Assembly (NCBI GenBank): GCA_019751945.1
Contig: JAIEMT010000014.1
Coordinates: forward strand, 118,686 to 182,685
Length of the DNA: 64,000 bases
Reading direction: 5' to 3'
Source of the DNA: a bacterium
Lineage (GTDB): Bacteria; Bdellovibrionota; UBA1018
Shown here: positions 16,536 through 25,599 of the stretch, one piece after another
Layout: each line of letters opens with the position of its first letter
Position numbering within the stretch: the stretch's first letter is position 1
The notes under the pieces: model-generated
What the model saw: the letters and a program-made list of their open reading frames with translations, nothing else
Told to the model about the DNA's origin: nothing
The model's database searches: none
Translations under genes and position numbers: made by a program

Positions 16536-17792
16536 TCAGTGTTTAAAGAGCGGAAATTTCGAGCAAAGTTCGCGGACTTGAGAACGAATCTGGCGCAGGG
16601 TCTCGGGGTTTCCTTTGCTAGAAACAGTTTCGGATATCCATTTCGCCATGGCTTTCATTTCGGATTGGCCCATGCCCCGAGTGGTGACTGCAGGCACCCC
16701 AATGCGAATACCGCTAGTCACAAATGGACTGCGCTTCTCGTTGGGAACGGTGTTCTTGTTCACCGTAATGCCGGCGTGATCGAGCCAGGCTTCAGCATCT
16801 TTACCAGTCACTTCGCCATCGCCCGTTTGGGTGAGATCGACCAGGAGGAGGTGATTGTCCGTACCTTTTGTGACCAGGCTGAAGCCTTTCGCCATCAGTT
16901 CTTCTGCTAGGGTTTTTGCGTTGACCAAGATTTGCTTTTGATAGGCCCTAAACCCGGGTTGCAATGCTTCGCCGAAAGAAACCGCCTTAGCTGCGATCAC
17001 GTGCATCAGAGGCCCCCCCTGAATTCCTGGGAAGATCAGCGAGTTCACAGCCTTCAATCGATCATTCGAACAGAGAATCAAACCGCCACGGGGACCACGC
17101 AAAGTCTTGTGGGTGGTGGAAGTCGTGTAAGTCGCATGAGGAATCGGTGTGGGGTGAAGGCCTGCGGCGACCAATCCCGCGATATGGGCCATGTCGACCA
17201 CAAAATGGGCGTCCACTTCTTTAGCAATGCCCGCAATGGTTTCGAAATCAATGATGCGTGGATAGGCGCTAGCCCCTGCGACGATGACTTTCGGGCGATT
17301 TTCTTTCGCGAGTTTTCGAAGCACCTCGTAATCGAGGAGGTGAGTCTCGGGATGAACTCCGTAACTCACCACCTTATAGAGTTTTCCGCTGAAGTTGGCA
17401 GGGCTGCCATGAGTGAGGTGTCCTCCGTTGGACAAACTCATTCCAAGCATCGTATCTCCAGGAGCCATCAAGCTCATGTACACGGCCATATTGGCTTGGG
17501 ATCCCGAATGCGGCTGAACGTTGGCGGCTTCTGAGCCAAAAATTTTGCAGATGCGCGAGATAGCCAGCGATTCGACTTCATCTACAAACTCACAGCCACC
17601 GTAGTAGCGCTTTCCAGGATACCCTTCGGCGTACTTGTTGGTGAGGACAGATCCCTGTGCTTCTAAAACCGCCGCGCTGACATAGTTTTCAGAAGCGATG
17701 AGCTCAAGGCCCTCGTGTTGACGGCGTTTTTCTTTTTCGATCATTTCGAAAAGAGATGGATCAGAACTTTGTAGCTGGGGAAGCTGGCTCAT
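16536..17792 (-). CDS. glyA: Serine hydroxymethyltransferase
   Basis: 418 residues, full length. '[14 protein letters not shown]' at the N-terminus, '[17 protein letters not shown]' and the PLP-lysine motif '[15 protein letters not shown]' are diagnostic. It converts serine and tetrahydrofolate to glycine and methylene-tetrahydrofolate, feeding one-carbon metabolism. It lies between rpiB and nrdR on the long minus-strand run. Confidence 0.98.
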   Translation of the reverse strand: MSQLPQLQSSDPSLFEMIEKEKRRQHEGLELIASENYVSAAVLEAQGSVLTNKYAEGYPGKRYYGGCEFVDEVESLAISRICKIFGSEAANVQPHSGSQANMAVYMSLMAPGDTMLGMSLSNGGHLTHGSPANFSGKLYKVVSYGVHPETHLLDYEVLRKLAKENRPKVIVAGASAYPRIIDFETIAGIAKEVDAHFVVDMAHIAGLVAAGLHPTPIPHATYTTSTTHKTLRGPRGGLILCSNDRLKAVNSLIFPGIQGGPLMHVIAAKAVSFGEALQPGFRAYQKQILVNAKTLAEELMAKGFSLVTKGTDNHLLLVDLTQTGDGEVTGKDAEAWLDHAGITVNKNTVPNEKRSPFVTSGIRIGVPAVTTRGMGQSEMKAMAKWISETVSSKGNPETLRQIRSQVRELCSKFPLFKH

Positions 17793-17801
17793 GTAAAACC
17801 T

Positions 17802-18239
17802 CTACTTGGATTCGATGTCGGAAATTTTCTTAACTCGAGCTAAGTGACGCTGGTCTTGGGAGCCCGGAGTTTTAATCCACGCACGAATAATTTCAGCGGC
17901 GTATTCGGGTGCCACAATTCTAGATCCGAGGCAAAGCACGTTAGCGTGATTATGTTCTCGAGAGAGCTGCGCCGAAACAGGGTTTTCAACAACAGCGGCA
18001 CGAATTCCCTTCACTTTATTTGCGGCGATGCTCATTCCGATTCCAGTTCCGCAGATCAGTACGCCTAAAGGGGCGGTGCCTTTCAAGATTTCTTTAGAAA
18101 GCTTTTCGGCAAAATCGGGATAGTCCACTCGATCGGCTGTAGCAGGGCCTAGATCCGTCCACTGAAACTCTGGAAGGAGTTTTAGAATCTTTTGCTTGTG
18201 ATCGAAGCCCGCGTGATCTGCGGCGATCAAGATTTTCAT
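17802..18239 (-). CDS. rpiB: Ribose-5-phosphate isomerase B
   Basis: 145 residues. 'IAADHAGFDHKQKI' and 'GVLICGTGIGMSIAANKVKGIRAAV' are the RpiB/LacAB signatures, with the catalytic cysteine in ICGTG. 'REHNHANVLCLGSR' completes the active site. It interconverts ribose 5-phosphate and ribulose 5-phosphate. It precedes glyA by 9 bases, a frequent pair. Confidence 0.96.
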   Translation of the reverse strand: MKILIAADHAGFDHKQKILKLLPEFQWTDLGPATADRVDYPDFAEKLSKEILKGTAPLGVLICGTGIGMSIAANKVKGIRAAVVENPVSAQLSREHNHANVLCLGSRIVAPEYAAEIIRAWIKTPGSQDQRHLARVKKISDIESK

Positions 18240-18271
18240 CTGGGACCTTTCTAGTTCTAGCTAGCTTGGAG

Positions 18272-19570
18272 CTAAATTCGGCCCACGATTACGCTGGCAT
18301 TCGTTCCACCAAAGCCGAAGCTATTGGACAGAGCGTAGTTGAAGCGTTTTTCGACGGCGTTCTTGGCAGTAAAATCTAAACGAAGTTCAGCGCAACCCGG
18401 ATCCAAATTGTCCAGGTTGATGGTCGGAGGAATGATTCCATGTTTTACAGCTAAAAGAGAGAACATGGCTTCAATGGCCCCAGCCGCTCCGAGCAAGTGC
18501 CCGGTCATCGACTTCGTCGAGCTGACGTGCAGATGTTTCGGACCTTGTGGGAAAAGTTTTGCAACAGCGCGGGCTTCTTCTACGTCTCCCGCTGGAGTCG
18601 AAGTACCGTGCGCATTGATGTAACCAATTTGTTCGGGGTTCAAGCCAGCTGATTTGAGCGCCATCTCCATCGATCGACGGCCGCCTTCCCCTTCCGGAGA
18701 AGGGGAGGTCATGTGATAAGCGTCGCCCGAAAGTCCGTAGCCACAGACTTCCCCATAAATTTTTGCGCCACGGGCTTTGGCGTGTTCGAATTCTTCCAAA
18801 ATTAAAGTCGCAGCACCTTCGCCCATGACAAAGCCGTCTCTGTCCTTATCAAAGGGACGCGAAGCTTGCTCAGGGGCATCGTTACGAGTGGAAAGCGCCT
18901 TCATCGAAGCAAAGCCCCCAATACCGAGCTGTCCGATGACCGCTTCAGCGCCACCCGCGAACATCACATCTGCATCGCCACGTCGAATGGCGTCGAAAGA
19001 TTCCCCCACGCTGTGAGCGCTGGAAGAACAGGCTGTGACGTTACAGAGGTTGGGGCCTTTTAAATCCAAAAGGATGCTGACCAAACCTGCGGCAATGTTC
19101 GGAATCACTTGCGGGATAAAGAACGGAGTGATTCGGCGATAACCTTTCGCCAAGAAGTCATTATAGACGTCCACGATTTCTGGCAAACCGCCCATGCCGA
19201 CGCCAATGTTCACACCGATCCGTTCGGGGCGAATTTTTGAGCGATGAGCATCTAAGCCAGAATCTGCATAAGCCTCGATCGAGGCGCCCACTGCAAGGTG
19301 TGCAAATCGTCCGCCGCGGCGGAGATCTTTCTGACTAAACCCTTGAGTGACCACAGAATCAGCAGAGGGCTTGAAGGGACCCACCGGTTGAGTGGGATCG
19401 TAACCTCGAACCTCTGCAGCGATTTGAACAGAGCAGTCGCCGTAGTCGAAACAAGTGATCTTACCGACGCCGGACTTGCCAGCGATGGCATTTCTCCACG
19501 TATCCTGAGCATTGAGCCCAAGCGGAGTAATTGCACCAATCCCTGTAACGACGACTCGTCGTGTGTTCAT
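18272..19570 (-). CDS. fabF: Beta-ketoacyl-ACP synthase II
   Basis: 432 residues, slightly longer than the usual 412. The Cys-His-His triad is visible: 'NVTACSSSAHSVGE', 'INAHGTSTPAGD' and 'KSMTGHLLGAAGAIEA'. 'RPFDKDRDGFVMGEG' is the conserved oxyanion region. It elongates acyl-ACP with malonyl-ACP. It follows acpP by 23 bases, as in many fab clusters. Confidence 0.97.
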   Translation of the reverse strand: MNTRRVVVTGIGAITPLGLNAQDTWRNAIAGKSGVGKITCFDYGDCSVQIAAEVRGYDPTQPVGPFKPSADSVVTQGFSQKDLRRGGRFAHLAVGASIEAYADSGLDAHRSKIRPERIGVNIGVGMGGLPEIVDVYNDFLAKGYRRITPFFIPQVIPNIAAGLVSILLDLKGPNLCNVTACSSSAHSVGESFDAIRRGDADVMFAGGAEAVIGQLGIGGFASMKALSTRNDAPEQASRPFDKDRDGFVMGEGAATLILEEFEHAKARGAKIYGEVCGYGLSGDAYHMTSPSPEGEGGRRSMEMALKSAGLNPEQIGYINAHGTSTPAGDVEEARAVAKLFPQGPKHLHVSSTKSMTGHLLGAAGAIEAMFSLLAVKHGIIPPTINLDNLDPGCAELRLDFTAKNAVEKRFNYALSNSFGFGGTNASVIVGRI

Positions 19571-19593
19571 TGGATGGAGTTGTCGACCTCTAA

Positions 19594-19836
19594 TTAGTGG
19601 GTCGTCTTCGAAGCGATGTACTTCACCACATCGCCAACGGTTTTCATCTTCTCAGCGTCTTCATCCGGAATATCGAGTTCAAACTCTTCTTCCATGGTCA
19701 TGACGAGCTCGACGATGTCCAAGCTATCAGCGCCCAGGTCATCGATGAACGATGCAGTTGCAGTGACCTTTGCTGATTCAACAGCGAGTTGGTCGCAGAT
19801 GATGCTTCGGACTCTTTCTTCAACATTAACCGACAT
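19594..19836 (-). CDS. acpP: Acyl carrier protein
   Basis: 80 residues, acidic and helical. '[21 protein letters not shown]' holds the serine (DSLD) that receives the 4'-phosphopantetheine arm. It carries acyl chains for the fab enzymes around it. It lies between fabG and fabF, the standard order. Confidence 0.98.
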   Translation of the reverse strand: MSVNVEERVRSIICDQLAVESAKVTATASFIDDLGADSLDIVELVMTMEEEFELDIPDEDAEKMKTVGDVVKYIASKTTH

Positions 19837-19853
19837 TACGATCTCCTTACGTT

Positions 19854-20603
19854 TTACATGTACATGCCGCCGTTGACACCGATCACTTGTCCCGTGATGT
19901 ACTTGCTGGCAGATGACGCCAGAAAGGCCACCAAGGACGCAATGTCCGCAGGCGTTCCCAAACTTCCGAGCGGGATGCTGCGCAGAATCGCCTCTTTTTG
20001 TGCATCCGTCAAGGCCTCAGTCATGTCTGTTTGTATGAAACCGGGCGTAATGACGTTGACGCGAATCGCTCTGCTGGCCAGCTCTTTTGCCGCACTTTTA
20101 CTGAATCCGATGAGGCCGGCTTTTGCCGCAGAATAAGCGGTTTGTCCGGCGTTTCCCATCTCTCCAATCACCGAAGAAATTTGAATAATACTTCCCGTTC
20201 GCGCGCGCATCATTTGCTTCGCAGCAGCACGGGTGCAGTAAATAGCACCCTTTAAATCCACAGAAAGGGTCTTGTCTAAATCATCGTCCTTCATGCGAAG
20301 GAGTAAACCATCAATGGTAATGCCTGCATTGTTCACCAATACGGCCAATGGACCGTAAGTCGATGCAATCCAATCCATTTTTTCATCAATTTGAGTAGAA
20401 GAACTCACATCGAAGCCGCAGAGCTCTGCGGTTCCGCCAGCATTTTCAATGGCACTCACCACTTCTTTTGCGCGGGCTTCGTTGGAAGAGTAATTCACGA
20501 AAACATGGAACCCGTCTTGCGCGAGCTTCAGGGCCACTCCGGCACCAATTCCGCGAGAAGCGCCGGTCACAAGTGCCTTGGGTTTGTCCTTTAATGAGGT
20601 CAT
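19854..20603 (-). CDS. fabG: 3-oxoacyl-ACP reductase
   Basis: I choose the ATG at 20603 because AGGAG lies six bases upstream; the track start at 20624 adds seven residues without a ribosome site. The 249-residue SDR has '[17 protein letters not shown]' for NADPH binding, '[16 protein letters not shown]', and the catalytic Ser and Tyr-Lys in '[20 protein letters not shown]'. It reduces beta-ketoacyl-ACP in the first reductive step of elongation. Confidence 0.96.
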   Translation of the reverse strand: MTSLKDKPKALVTGASRGIGAGVALKLAQDGFHVFVNYSSNEARAKEVVSAIENAGGTAELCGFDVSSSTQIDEKMDWIASTYGPLAVLVNNAGITIDGLLLRMKDDDLDKTLSVDLKGAIYCTRAAAKQMMRARTGSIIQISSVIGEMGNAGQTAYSAAKAGLIGFSKSAAKELASRAIRVNVITPGFIQTDMTEALTDAQKEAILRSIPLGSLGTPADIASLVAFLASSASKYITGQVIGVNGGMYM

Positions 20604-20684
20604 GCGAGCTCCTTTAATATCCACTTTTCTGACTCGGCCATCCTGGCCTCGTTGAAAGGCGGCGCATTCGCTAGTGACCTTCGG

Positions 20685-21686
20685 TCACAAAGACTCGAAA
20701 GTGCGAATGTTTTCGGTACTACCACAACTGGTTACCTTCAATGTTTTATCCTCAAAAGAGATTCTCTTTGCCAAACCTTGCAGCACCTTGCCCGGTCCAA
20801 ATTCTATGGCGACGGTGTGACCCGCTTGCAAGAACGTCACGATGGATTGGCGCCAAAGTACCGGATGATCAACCTGTTCAGTTAAGAGTTCAAACACCAG
20901 GCCCGGTTCCTGAGTCAGGCGTGCAGTGCGATTCGGAACGTAGGGACAGGCTAAGGGTTTTGGCCGATGGTCCGGTTGGGTATCCGCAAAGAGTTGGGCC
21001 ATCCGGTCGCGAGCGGGCGACATTAACGTGCAATGGAAGGGTGCGCTCACCTGAAGGGGGATCGCCTTTCCACCCGGAACGACGGTTCCAGCCTTAATGA
21101 GTTCTACTGCGGTGGCCACGGCATCGGTTGAACCAGCGATCACGACTTGTCCGGGAGCATTGAAGTTTGCCGGTTGAACAATCGCTTCTACAGAGAGCTG
21201 CGTCGGGGTCTCTCCTGATGAGCGTTTTGCAATAGCGGCTTTCGTAGCAGCTTCGCAAATGGTGGTTACCTTTTCATCTTCTAAGCCGAGCACCGCGGCC
21301 ATGGTGCCTTCGCCTGCGGGTACTGCCCGCTGCATGGCAGCTCCACGTTCTTTCACCCAGCGAACCGCTACGGCTAACTGCAAAGATCCGGCTGCGACAA
21401 GTGCCGAATACTCACCTAAAGAATGGCCGGCAACTGCCGCAGGCTTGAACCCGAATTCCATTTGAGCAACTCGAAATGCTGCAACGGAAGTAGTGAGTAA
21501 GCAGGGTTGAGTGTTTTCGGTCAGAGTGAGATCCGACTCGGGGCCTTCGAAGCAGAGCTTTGAAACATTCAGTTTCAACGCATCCGATGCTTCTTCAAAT
21601 GTTTGCTTTGCAACGGGGAAGTCGTTGTAGAGATCCTTTCCCATTCCGACAAACTGAGAACCCTGTCCCGGAAAAAATGCAATCAT
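20685..21686 (-). CDS. fabD: Malonyl-CoA:ACP transacylase
   Basis: 333 residues. 'IAFFPGQGSQFVGMG' opens the protein, 'GHSLGEYSALVAAG' holds the nucleophilic serine and 'SAPFHCTLMSPA' the catalytic histidine. It loads malonate onto ACP. About 20 residues longer than the E. coli enzyme. It starts 3 bases after fabH ends. Confidence 0.96.
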   Translation of the reverse strand: MIAFFPGQGSQFVGMGKDLYNDFPVAKQTFEEASDALKLNVSKLCFEGPESDLTLTENTQPCLLTTSVAAFRVAQMEFGFKPAAVAGHSLGEYSALVAAGSLQLAVAVRWVKERGAAMQRAVPAGEGTMAAVLGLEDEKVTTICEAATKAAIAKRSSGETPTQLSVEAIVQPANFNAPGQVVIAGSTDAVATAVELIKAGTVVPGGKAIPLQVSAPFHCTLMSPARDRMAQLFADTQPDHRPKPLACPYVPNRTARLTQEPGLVFELLTEQVDHPVLWRQSIVTFLQAGHTVAIEFGPGKVLQGLAKRISFEDKTLKVTSCGSTENIRTFESL

Positions 21687-21689
21687 GGT

Positions 21690-22691
21690 CTACCACCTCA
21701 TGAGCAAGCTGCCATAGGTCAGACCTGCTCCGAAAACGTCGAAGAGAACGACTTGTCCGGGTTTTACTCTTCCATCGCGAACTGCTTCGTCAAAAGCTGT
21801 CGGAGTTGTTGCCGCTGAGGTGTTACCGAATTTATCGATATTAATCAGAGTGCGCTCGGCCGGAAACTCGAGACGCTTTGCCACTGCTTCGATGATTCGG
21901 AGATTTGCTTGGTGAGGAACAAACCAGTCGACATCGCTCAGCGAAAGCCCGTTTGCTTTCACTGCTTCTTCAGCAAAGTCCGCTAAAGTTTTCACAGCGA
22001 CTTTGAAAATTTCTTTTCCCTTCATGGTCATCTTGTCGAGACGCTTTTCATGAATCTCTGGGGTGACGGGCTGATTCGACCCACCTGCGTGAATGTAGAA
22101 AAGGTCCCAAAGGCTTCCGTCCGTTCTTAAATGGCTAGAGAGGATACGCTGAGGGGAGTCGGCAGCTGTTTGTTCGAGAATAAACGCACCCGCGCCATCC
22201 CCGAATAAAATGGCTGAAGTCCGATCTTCCCAGTTCACAAAGCTGCTGAGAACTTCTCCGCCCACGACCAAGACAGTCTTTACCTGGCCATTGCGGATAT
22301 ACATATCCGCAGTTGAAAGAGCGTAAACAAAGCCGGAACAAGCGGCGTTGACGTCCAGGGCCCACGCTTTTTTTGCGCCCAATTTCTTTTGGAGCCAACA
22401 TGCTGTCGATGGAACCAGCGTATCTGGTGAACAGGTAGCGAACAGAATGGCGTCGATATCTTCGACTTTCTTCCCGGCCATTTCTAGCGCGCGAAGGGCA
22501 GCTTGATAGCCTAGCGAAGAATTCTGTTCGTGCTCACTGCCGGGCTGAGAAATACGACGCTGACGGATGCCGGTTCGCTCGGAGATCCAAGCATCGTTCG
22601 TATCCAGAGTTTTAGCCAGATCGTCATTAGTGACAACCCGGGCTGGAAAAGCTGATCCTGTGCCGCTGACTCGCGAAGCGAATTGGCTCAT
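21690..22691 (-). CDS. fabH: Beta-ketoacyl-ACP synthase III
   Basis: 333 residues. The Cys-His-Asn triad is present: 'DVNAACSGFVYALSTA', 'WFVPHQANLRIIEA' and 'INIDKFGNTSAATTP'. It condenses acetyl-CoA with malonyl-ACP to start fatty-acid synthesis. It begins 3 bases after rpmF. In most clusters plsX stands between these two genes; here it is missing. Confidence 0.97.
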   Translation of the reverse strand: MSQFASRVSGTGSAFPARVVTNDDLAKTLDTNDAWISERTGIRQRRISQPGSEHEQNSSLGYQAALRALEMAGKKVEDIDAILFATCSPDTLVPSTACWLQKKLGAKKAWALDVNAACSGFVYALSTADMYIRNGQVKTVLVVGGEVLSSFVNWEDRTSAILFGDGAGAFILEQTAADSPQRILSSHLRTDGSLWDLFYIHAGGSNQPVTPEIHEKRLDKMTMKGKEIFKVAVKTLADFAEEAVKANGLSLSDVDWFVPHQANLRIIEAVAKRLEFPAERTLINIDKFGNTSAATTPTAFDEAVRDGRVKPGQVVLFDVFGAGLTYGSLLMRW

Positions 22692-22694
22692 GGA

Positions 22695-22901
22695 TTAGTT
22701 TTGCTGAGCAGATACTTCTTTGGTTTTCGGTTTGAATACCGCTTTGCCTTCGTAGAAACCGCAGGCGCAAACGCGATGGGGGCGCTTGGGTTCGCTACAG
22801 TTCGGGCAGCTATTTGTCGTCACCACTTCGAGGCGATTGCCACCCGCGAAACGACGCATGTTTCTTCTGCTTCGGGATACTTTTTTCTTAGGTACGGCCA
22901 T
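22695..22901 (-). CDS. rpmF: 50S ribosomal protein L32
   Basis: 68 residues. 'MAVPKKKVSRSRRNMRR' is the L32 N-terminus. The zinc-binding form is encoded, with 'CPNC' and 'CACG' pairs. It overlaps the yceD gene by 14 bases, the common yceD-rpmF coupling. Confidence 0.97.
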   Translation of the reverse strand: MAVPKKKVSRSRRNMRRFAGGNRLEVVTTNSCPNCSEPKRPHRVCACGFYEGKAVFKPKTKEVSAQQN

Positions 22902-23562
22902 TTTCCATCTCCTTTAATACTGAGAACGGGTTGTTCTTAGCGATCTGTTTGCAGGCGCAGCGACCGGTGTTCCAGTCGGCTCCGCACTGACTGCACATTC
23001 CTTTACAGGATTCTTTGCACAACGGTTGAAACGGTATTTGGAGCTGCAGCTGTTCTGTGAGAACCGCGCTCAAATCAATGAAGTCATTTGAAATATAGGT
23101 AATATCTAAATCTTGTGTAACCTCGGTGCTGCTCTCATCGGACTCTGGGCTAGCAGCGTGTCGCGCCCAACCGCGGTTCTGTCCGCCAGGCTTCGAGGCT
23201 TTTTGATTTAAGTAGCCCACGCCTGCCATGACGGGGTCTTTACAGAAAAGAGCCGAGAAGTGGTGCTTCGCTGCGAATGAAAAATAAGAAGCACAGCGAC
23301 TGCAAATTAAACGGATAGAGGTGTCATAGTCTCCCGTCGCAATCACGACTTCGTCGACTTTTCTTAAAGAGAAGTCCGCGCGCACGTTTCGCGGCTGTGG
23401 AGCCTTAGATCGAGAAGGATTTCGCAACAGCTCTGAAACAGCAGGCGACGAATCGTGAGATTCCTCATCGACCGCTTCAACTGAATCGAGAACCCACTTC
23501 TCTTCTTGCGTGAAGGAGAGTTCTTTCTCGAGATCTGAGAGTTCGTGTAAATAAACCTTCAT
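22888..23562 (-). CDS. YceD/DUF177-family protein
   Basis: 224 residues, longer than the usual 170-180. The C-terminal 'LQIPFQPLCKESCKGMCSQCGADWN' cysteine cluster is diagnostic of DUF177, and 'DTSIRLICSRCASYF' supplies the upstream CxxC. YceD proteins are tied to 23S rRNA levels and ribosome assembly. An insert around residues 115-150 (Gly/Ser-rich) accounts for the extra length. It is the first gene of the fatty-acid operon. Confidence 0.92.
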   Translation of the reverse strand: MKVYLHELSDLEKELSFTQEEKWVLDSVEAVDEESHDSSPAVSELLRNPSRSKAPQPRNVRADFSLRKVDEVVIATGDYDTSIRLICSRCASYFSFAAKHHFSALFCKDPVMAGVGYLNQKASKPGGQNRGWARHAASPESDESSTEVTQDLDITYISNDFIDLSAVLTEQLQLQIPFQPLCKESCKGMCSQCGADWNTGRCACKQIAKNNPFSVLKEMENGRT

Positions 23563-23565
23563 GAT

Positions 23566-23633
23566 TTACCAAATAGTTACCAACTAAGAGTTTAAGGGTG
23601 TGGACATTAGCTTGCGTGGGTGAGCAGAGTCAA
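23566..23633 (-). promoter_or_regulatory. Promoter and direct-repeat operator of the yceD-rpmF-fab operon
   Basis: On the minus strand TTGACT (23628-23633), an 18-base spacer and TAATGT (23604-23609) resemble a sigma70 promoter. Between it and the yceD ATG, the plus strand reads TTACCAA-ATAG-TTACCAA (23566-23583), two identical 7-mers one helical turn apart. This looks like a protein-binding site. No known factor is assigned. Confidence 0.45.
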
Positions 23634-23635
23634 CC

Positions 23636-24730
23636 CTAAAGCGAAGTTAGAGGCTCAGGTAAATAGCTTCCGGCCTTAGTTGCAACCCATTGAACTTGAT
23701 GGGTCTTTTGGAACTTTTTCCAGCGAGGACCTTGAAGCTGCAAGGCCTGGAGAGGGTGCTCGGTCAGGTGGGCTAAACTGGATATTAAAACGTCTTTCGG
23801 TTTGATTTTTTCGCTCTGAGATTCGATCAAAATCCAGTCATGAAAGGCGTCTGAAAGAAGTCTTCCTCCTCCAGCGAGGTGCCCCCCTTTGGTTCGAGAG
23901 GCTCCATCGGCGAAGTGAACTTGAAGGGTGCCAAAGGCGTGATGAGAACCCGTGGTTGTTTCCGCTGCCGATACACAGTCAGAGATGAAACAGAGCCTGC
24001 CCTTCTTGGAGCCTGCGTGAAGGCGTTTCATCCACCGAATCAGAGTGGGGGCGAGGTGAACTTGATCGATGATCACTTCGAGATGCGTTCCAGGCCTGCC
24101 CAGTGCAGCTCCTAAGATGCCGGGACTGCGGTGGTGAAAGGCGAGCGCATTCCATGCGTGAGTGACTCCGCTAAAGCCGTTTTCAAACGCAGTGTGACCT
24201 TGATGTTCGGTGGCTTGAGAGTGGCCAGCGGATAAAATCACCTCGTGCCTTTTGGCCCAATTCTTTAAAGATAACAACTGCTCAGGGCTAAGGAGTTCGG
24301 GTGCAATGGTCAGAAGTTTCAGCGTCTTCTGGCTGGCTTCGTACAAGGACTCGAGTTCCTGCATGTTGAAAGCGCGAATCGTGTTTTTGGGATGAGCTCC
24401 GCAGGCCATGGGGCTCAAAAAGGGCCCTTCGAGATGAATTCCCAGGGGAAGAGCGCCGGATGCTGTTTTCTCATCCCCGGATTTGTTCCAGGCTTTTCGA
24501 ATCCATGCCCCGATTTTTTGAACGGACGAAGTGAGGTCGGACTCTGAAGCAGAAAGGGTGGTGGGACAAAAACCAGCAATTCCCTTTTGCCAAAGCGCGC
24601 GCGCGAGTTCCTCGAAATCCTTCGAGGAACCAGTCATTAAGTCGATTCCGAAAGCCCCGTGAAAATGGAGGTCAATGATTCCGACGGTCCGCGGTAATTT
24701 ATTCTTGACGGCGCTACTTTGGCGTGGCAC
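23636..24730 (-). CDS. nagA: NagA-like amidohydrolase (N-acetylglucosamine-6-phosphate deacetylase family)
   Basis: 364 residues from a GTG start. 'GIIDLHFHGAFGIDLMTG' gives the metal HxH, 'GIHLEGPFLSPMACGAHPK' the metal glutamate, 'VILSAGHSQATE' and 'GVTHAWNALAFHHR' further histidines, and 'CFISDCVSAAE' the catalytic aspartate. NagA removes acetate from GlcNAc-6-phosphate during cell-wall or chitin sugar recycling. Only about 17 residues precede the HxH, so the small N-terminal beta-sandwich of NagA is reduced. Its start lies 14 bases from the divergent gene's ATG. Confidence 0.82.
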   Translation of the reverse strand: MPRQSSAVKNKLPRTVGIIDLHFHGAFGIDLMTGSSKDFEELARALWQKGIAGFCPTTLSASESDLTSSVQKIGAWIRKAWNKSGDEKTASGALPLGIHLEGPFLSPMACGAHPKNTIRAFNMQELESLYEASQKTLKLLTIAPELLSPEQLLSLKNWAKRHEVILSAGHSQATEHQGHTAFENGFSGVTHAWNALAFHHRSPGILGAALGRPGTHLEVIIDQVHLAPTLIRWMKRLHAGSKKGRLCFISDCVSAAETTTGSHHAFGTLQVHFADGASRTKGGHLAGGGRLLSDAFHDWILIESQSEKIKPKDVLISSLAHLTEHPLQALQLQGPRWKKFQKTHQVQWVATKAGSYLPEPLTSL

Positions 24731-24744
24731 CCAAATACGGTACC

Positions 24745-25599
24745 ATGACAGATCCGAAGAAAAAAGCTGCCCCTATCCTTGCAAAAAAGCCGGCTCAGAA
24801 AGGCATGCCCGTACCTCCTATGAAGAAACCTCCTGTGAAGGCTGCTGCCCTGGCTGTGAAAGCAGCTGGCAAACCCGCCGCTCCTGCGAAGCCGTCTCGT
24901 TTCGATTCCATTAAAAAAATGATTTTAGGTGGCGGAGCCCCGGCCAAAGGAGCTGCCCTTGCAAAAGCTCATCCGGCACCTGCTGCTAAGGGTAAGAAGG
25001 CGGTAACACCTCCCCCAGCTCCGGCGAAAGCCGTTGCAGCTGCAAAGGGTGCCAAGGGCGCCGCTGCAAAAACTGCGGTGGCTCCAGCGCTACCGGCGAA
25101 AGGTGCCAAAGGTAAAGCGGGAGCGGTTGTTGCTGCTCCGGTTGTTGCCCCGGCTCCGCTGACAAAAGCTCCTAAGAAAGGCAAGAAGGGCAAAGCCGCA
25201 CAAGAAAGTACTTTTGCTGGGAAGGCGGCTGCTGGCACTTCATTGGCAGATGGACACGGCGATGCCGTTTGTCGCGAAGTGGCTTGTGAAAATTTGGCGA
25301 CGACAGCGGGCTACTGCCGACTGCACTACATTAAGAATTGGAAAAAGATTAAGCGCAAGGATCTCATTTTGCGCGAGAAGAAACTCAATCAGTACATTGA
25401 AGAACTGGTTGCGAAGTATCCCGATAAATATATCGAAGCGATCCGTCAGGACCTCGCGAATGATAAGGAATTTGCCAAGGTCATCACCGACCTCGATCTC
25501 GATGAGTCGATGGATGATTTTGAGGGCGATTCTGAGAATGTCGAGGCAATCATCGACACTATTAAGCGCGAGTATGATGACGAGGGTGAATCGTTCTAA
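24745..25599 (+). CDS. Lys/Ala/Pro-rich histone-H1-like protein with C-terminal zinc-type motif
   Basis: I prefer the ATG at 24745; the GTG at 24724 would overlap the divergent nagA start. The 284-residue product has an N-terminal 170 residues almost wholly of Lys, Ala, Pro and Gly with KKA/KGAK repeats, like bacterial H1-type DNA-binding tails. Then comes a folded part with a CX4CX9CX2H motif ('CREVACENLATTAGYCRLHY') reminiscent of short zinc fingers, a basic helix ('KNWKKIKRKDLILREKK') and an acidic tail. A nucleic-acid-binding role is inference. Repeat copy B starts directly after its stop. Confidence 0.75.
   Translation: MTDPKKKAAPILAKKPAQKGMPVPPMKKPPVKAAALAVKAAGKPAAPAKPSRFDSIKKMILGGGAPAKGAALAKAHPAPAAKGKKAVTPPPAPAKAVAAAKGAKGAAAKTAVAPALPAKGAKGKAGAVVAAPVVAPAPLTKAPKKGKKGKAAQESTFAGKAAAGTSLADGHGDAVCREVACENLATTAGYCRLHYIKNWKKIKRKDLILREKKLNQYIEELVAKYPDKYIEAIRQDLANDKEFAKVITDLDLDESMDDFEGDSENVEAIIDTIKREYDDEGESF

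Noticed and set aside
20674-20688. GTGACC-TTC-GGTCAC hairpin as a terminator after fabD
   Set aside because: No T run follows on the minus strand, and the operon continues into fabG; the hairpin overlaps the fabD stop codon.
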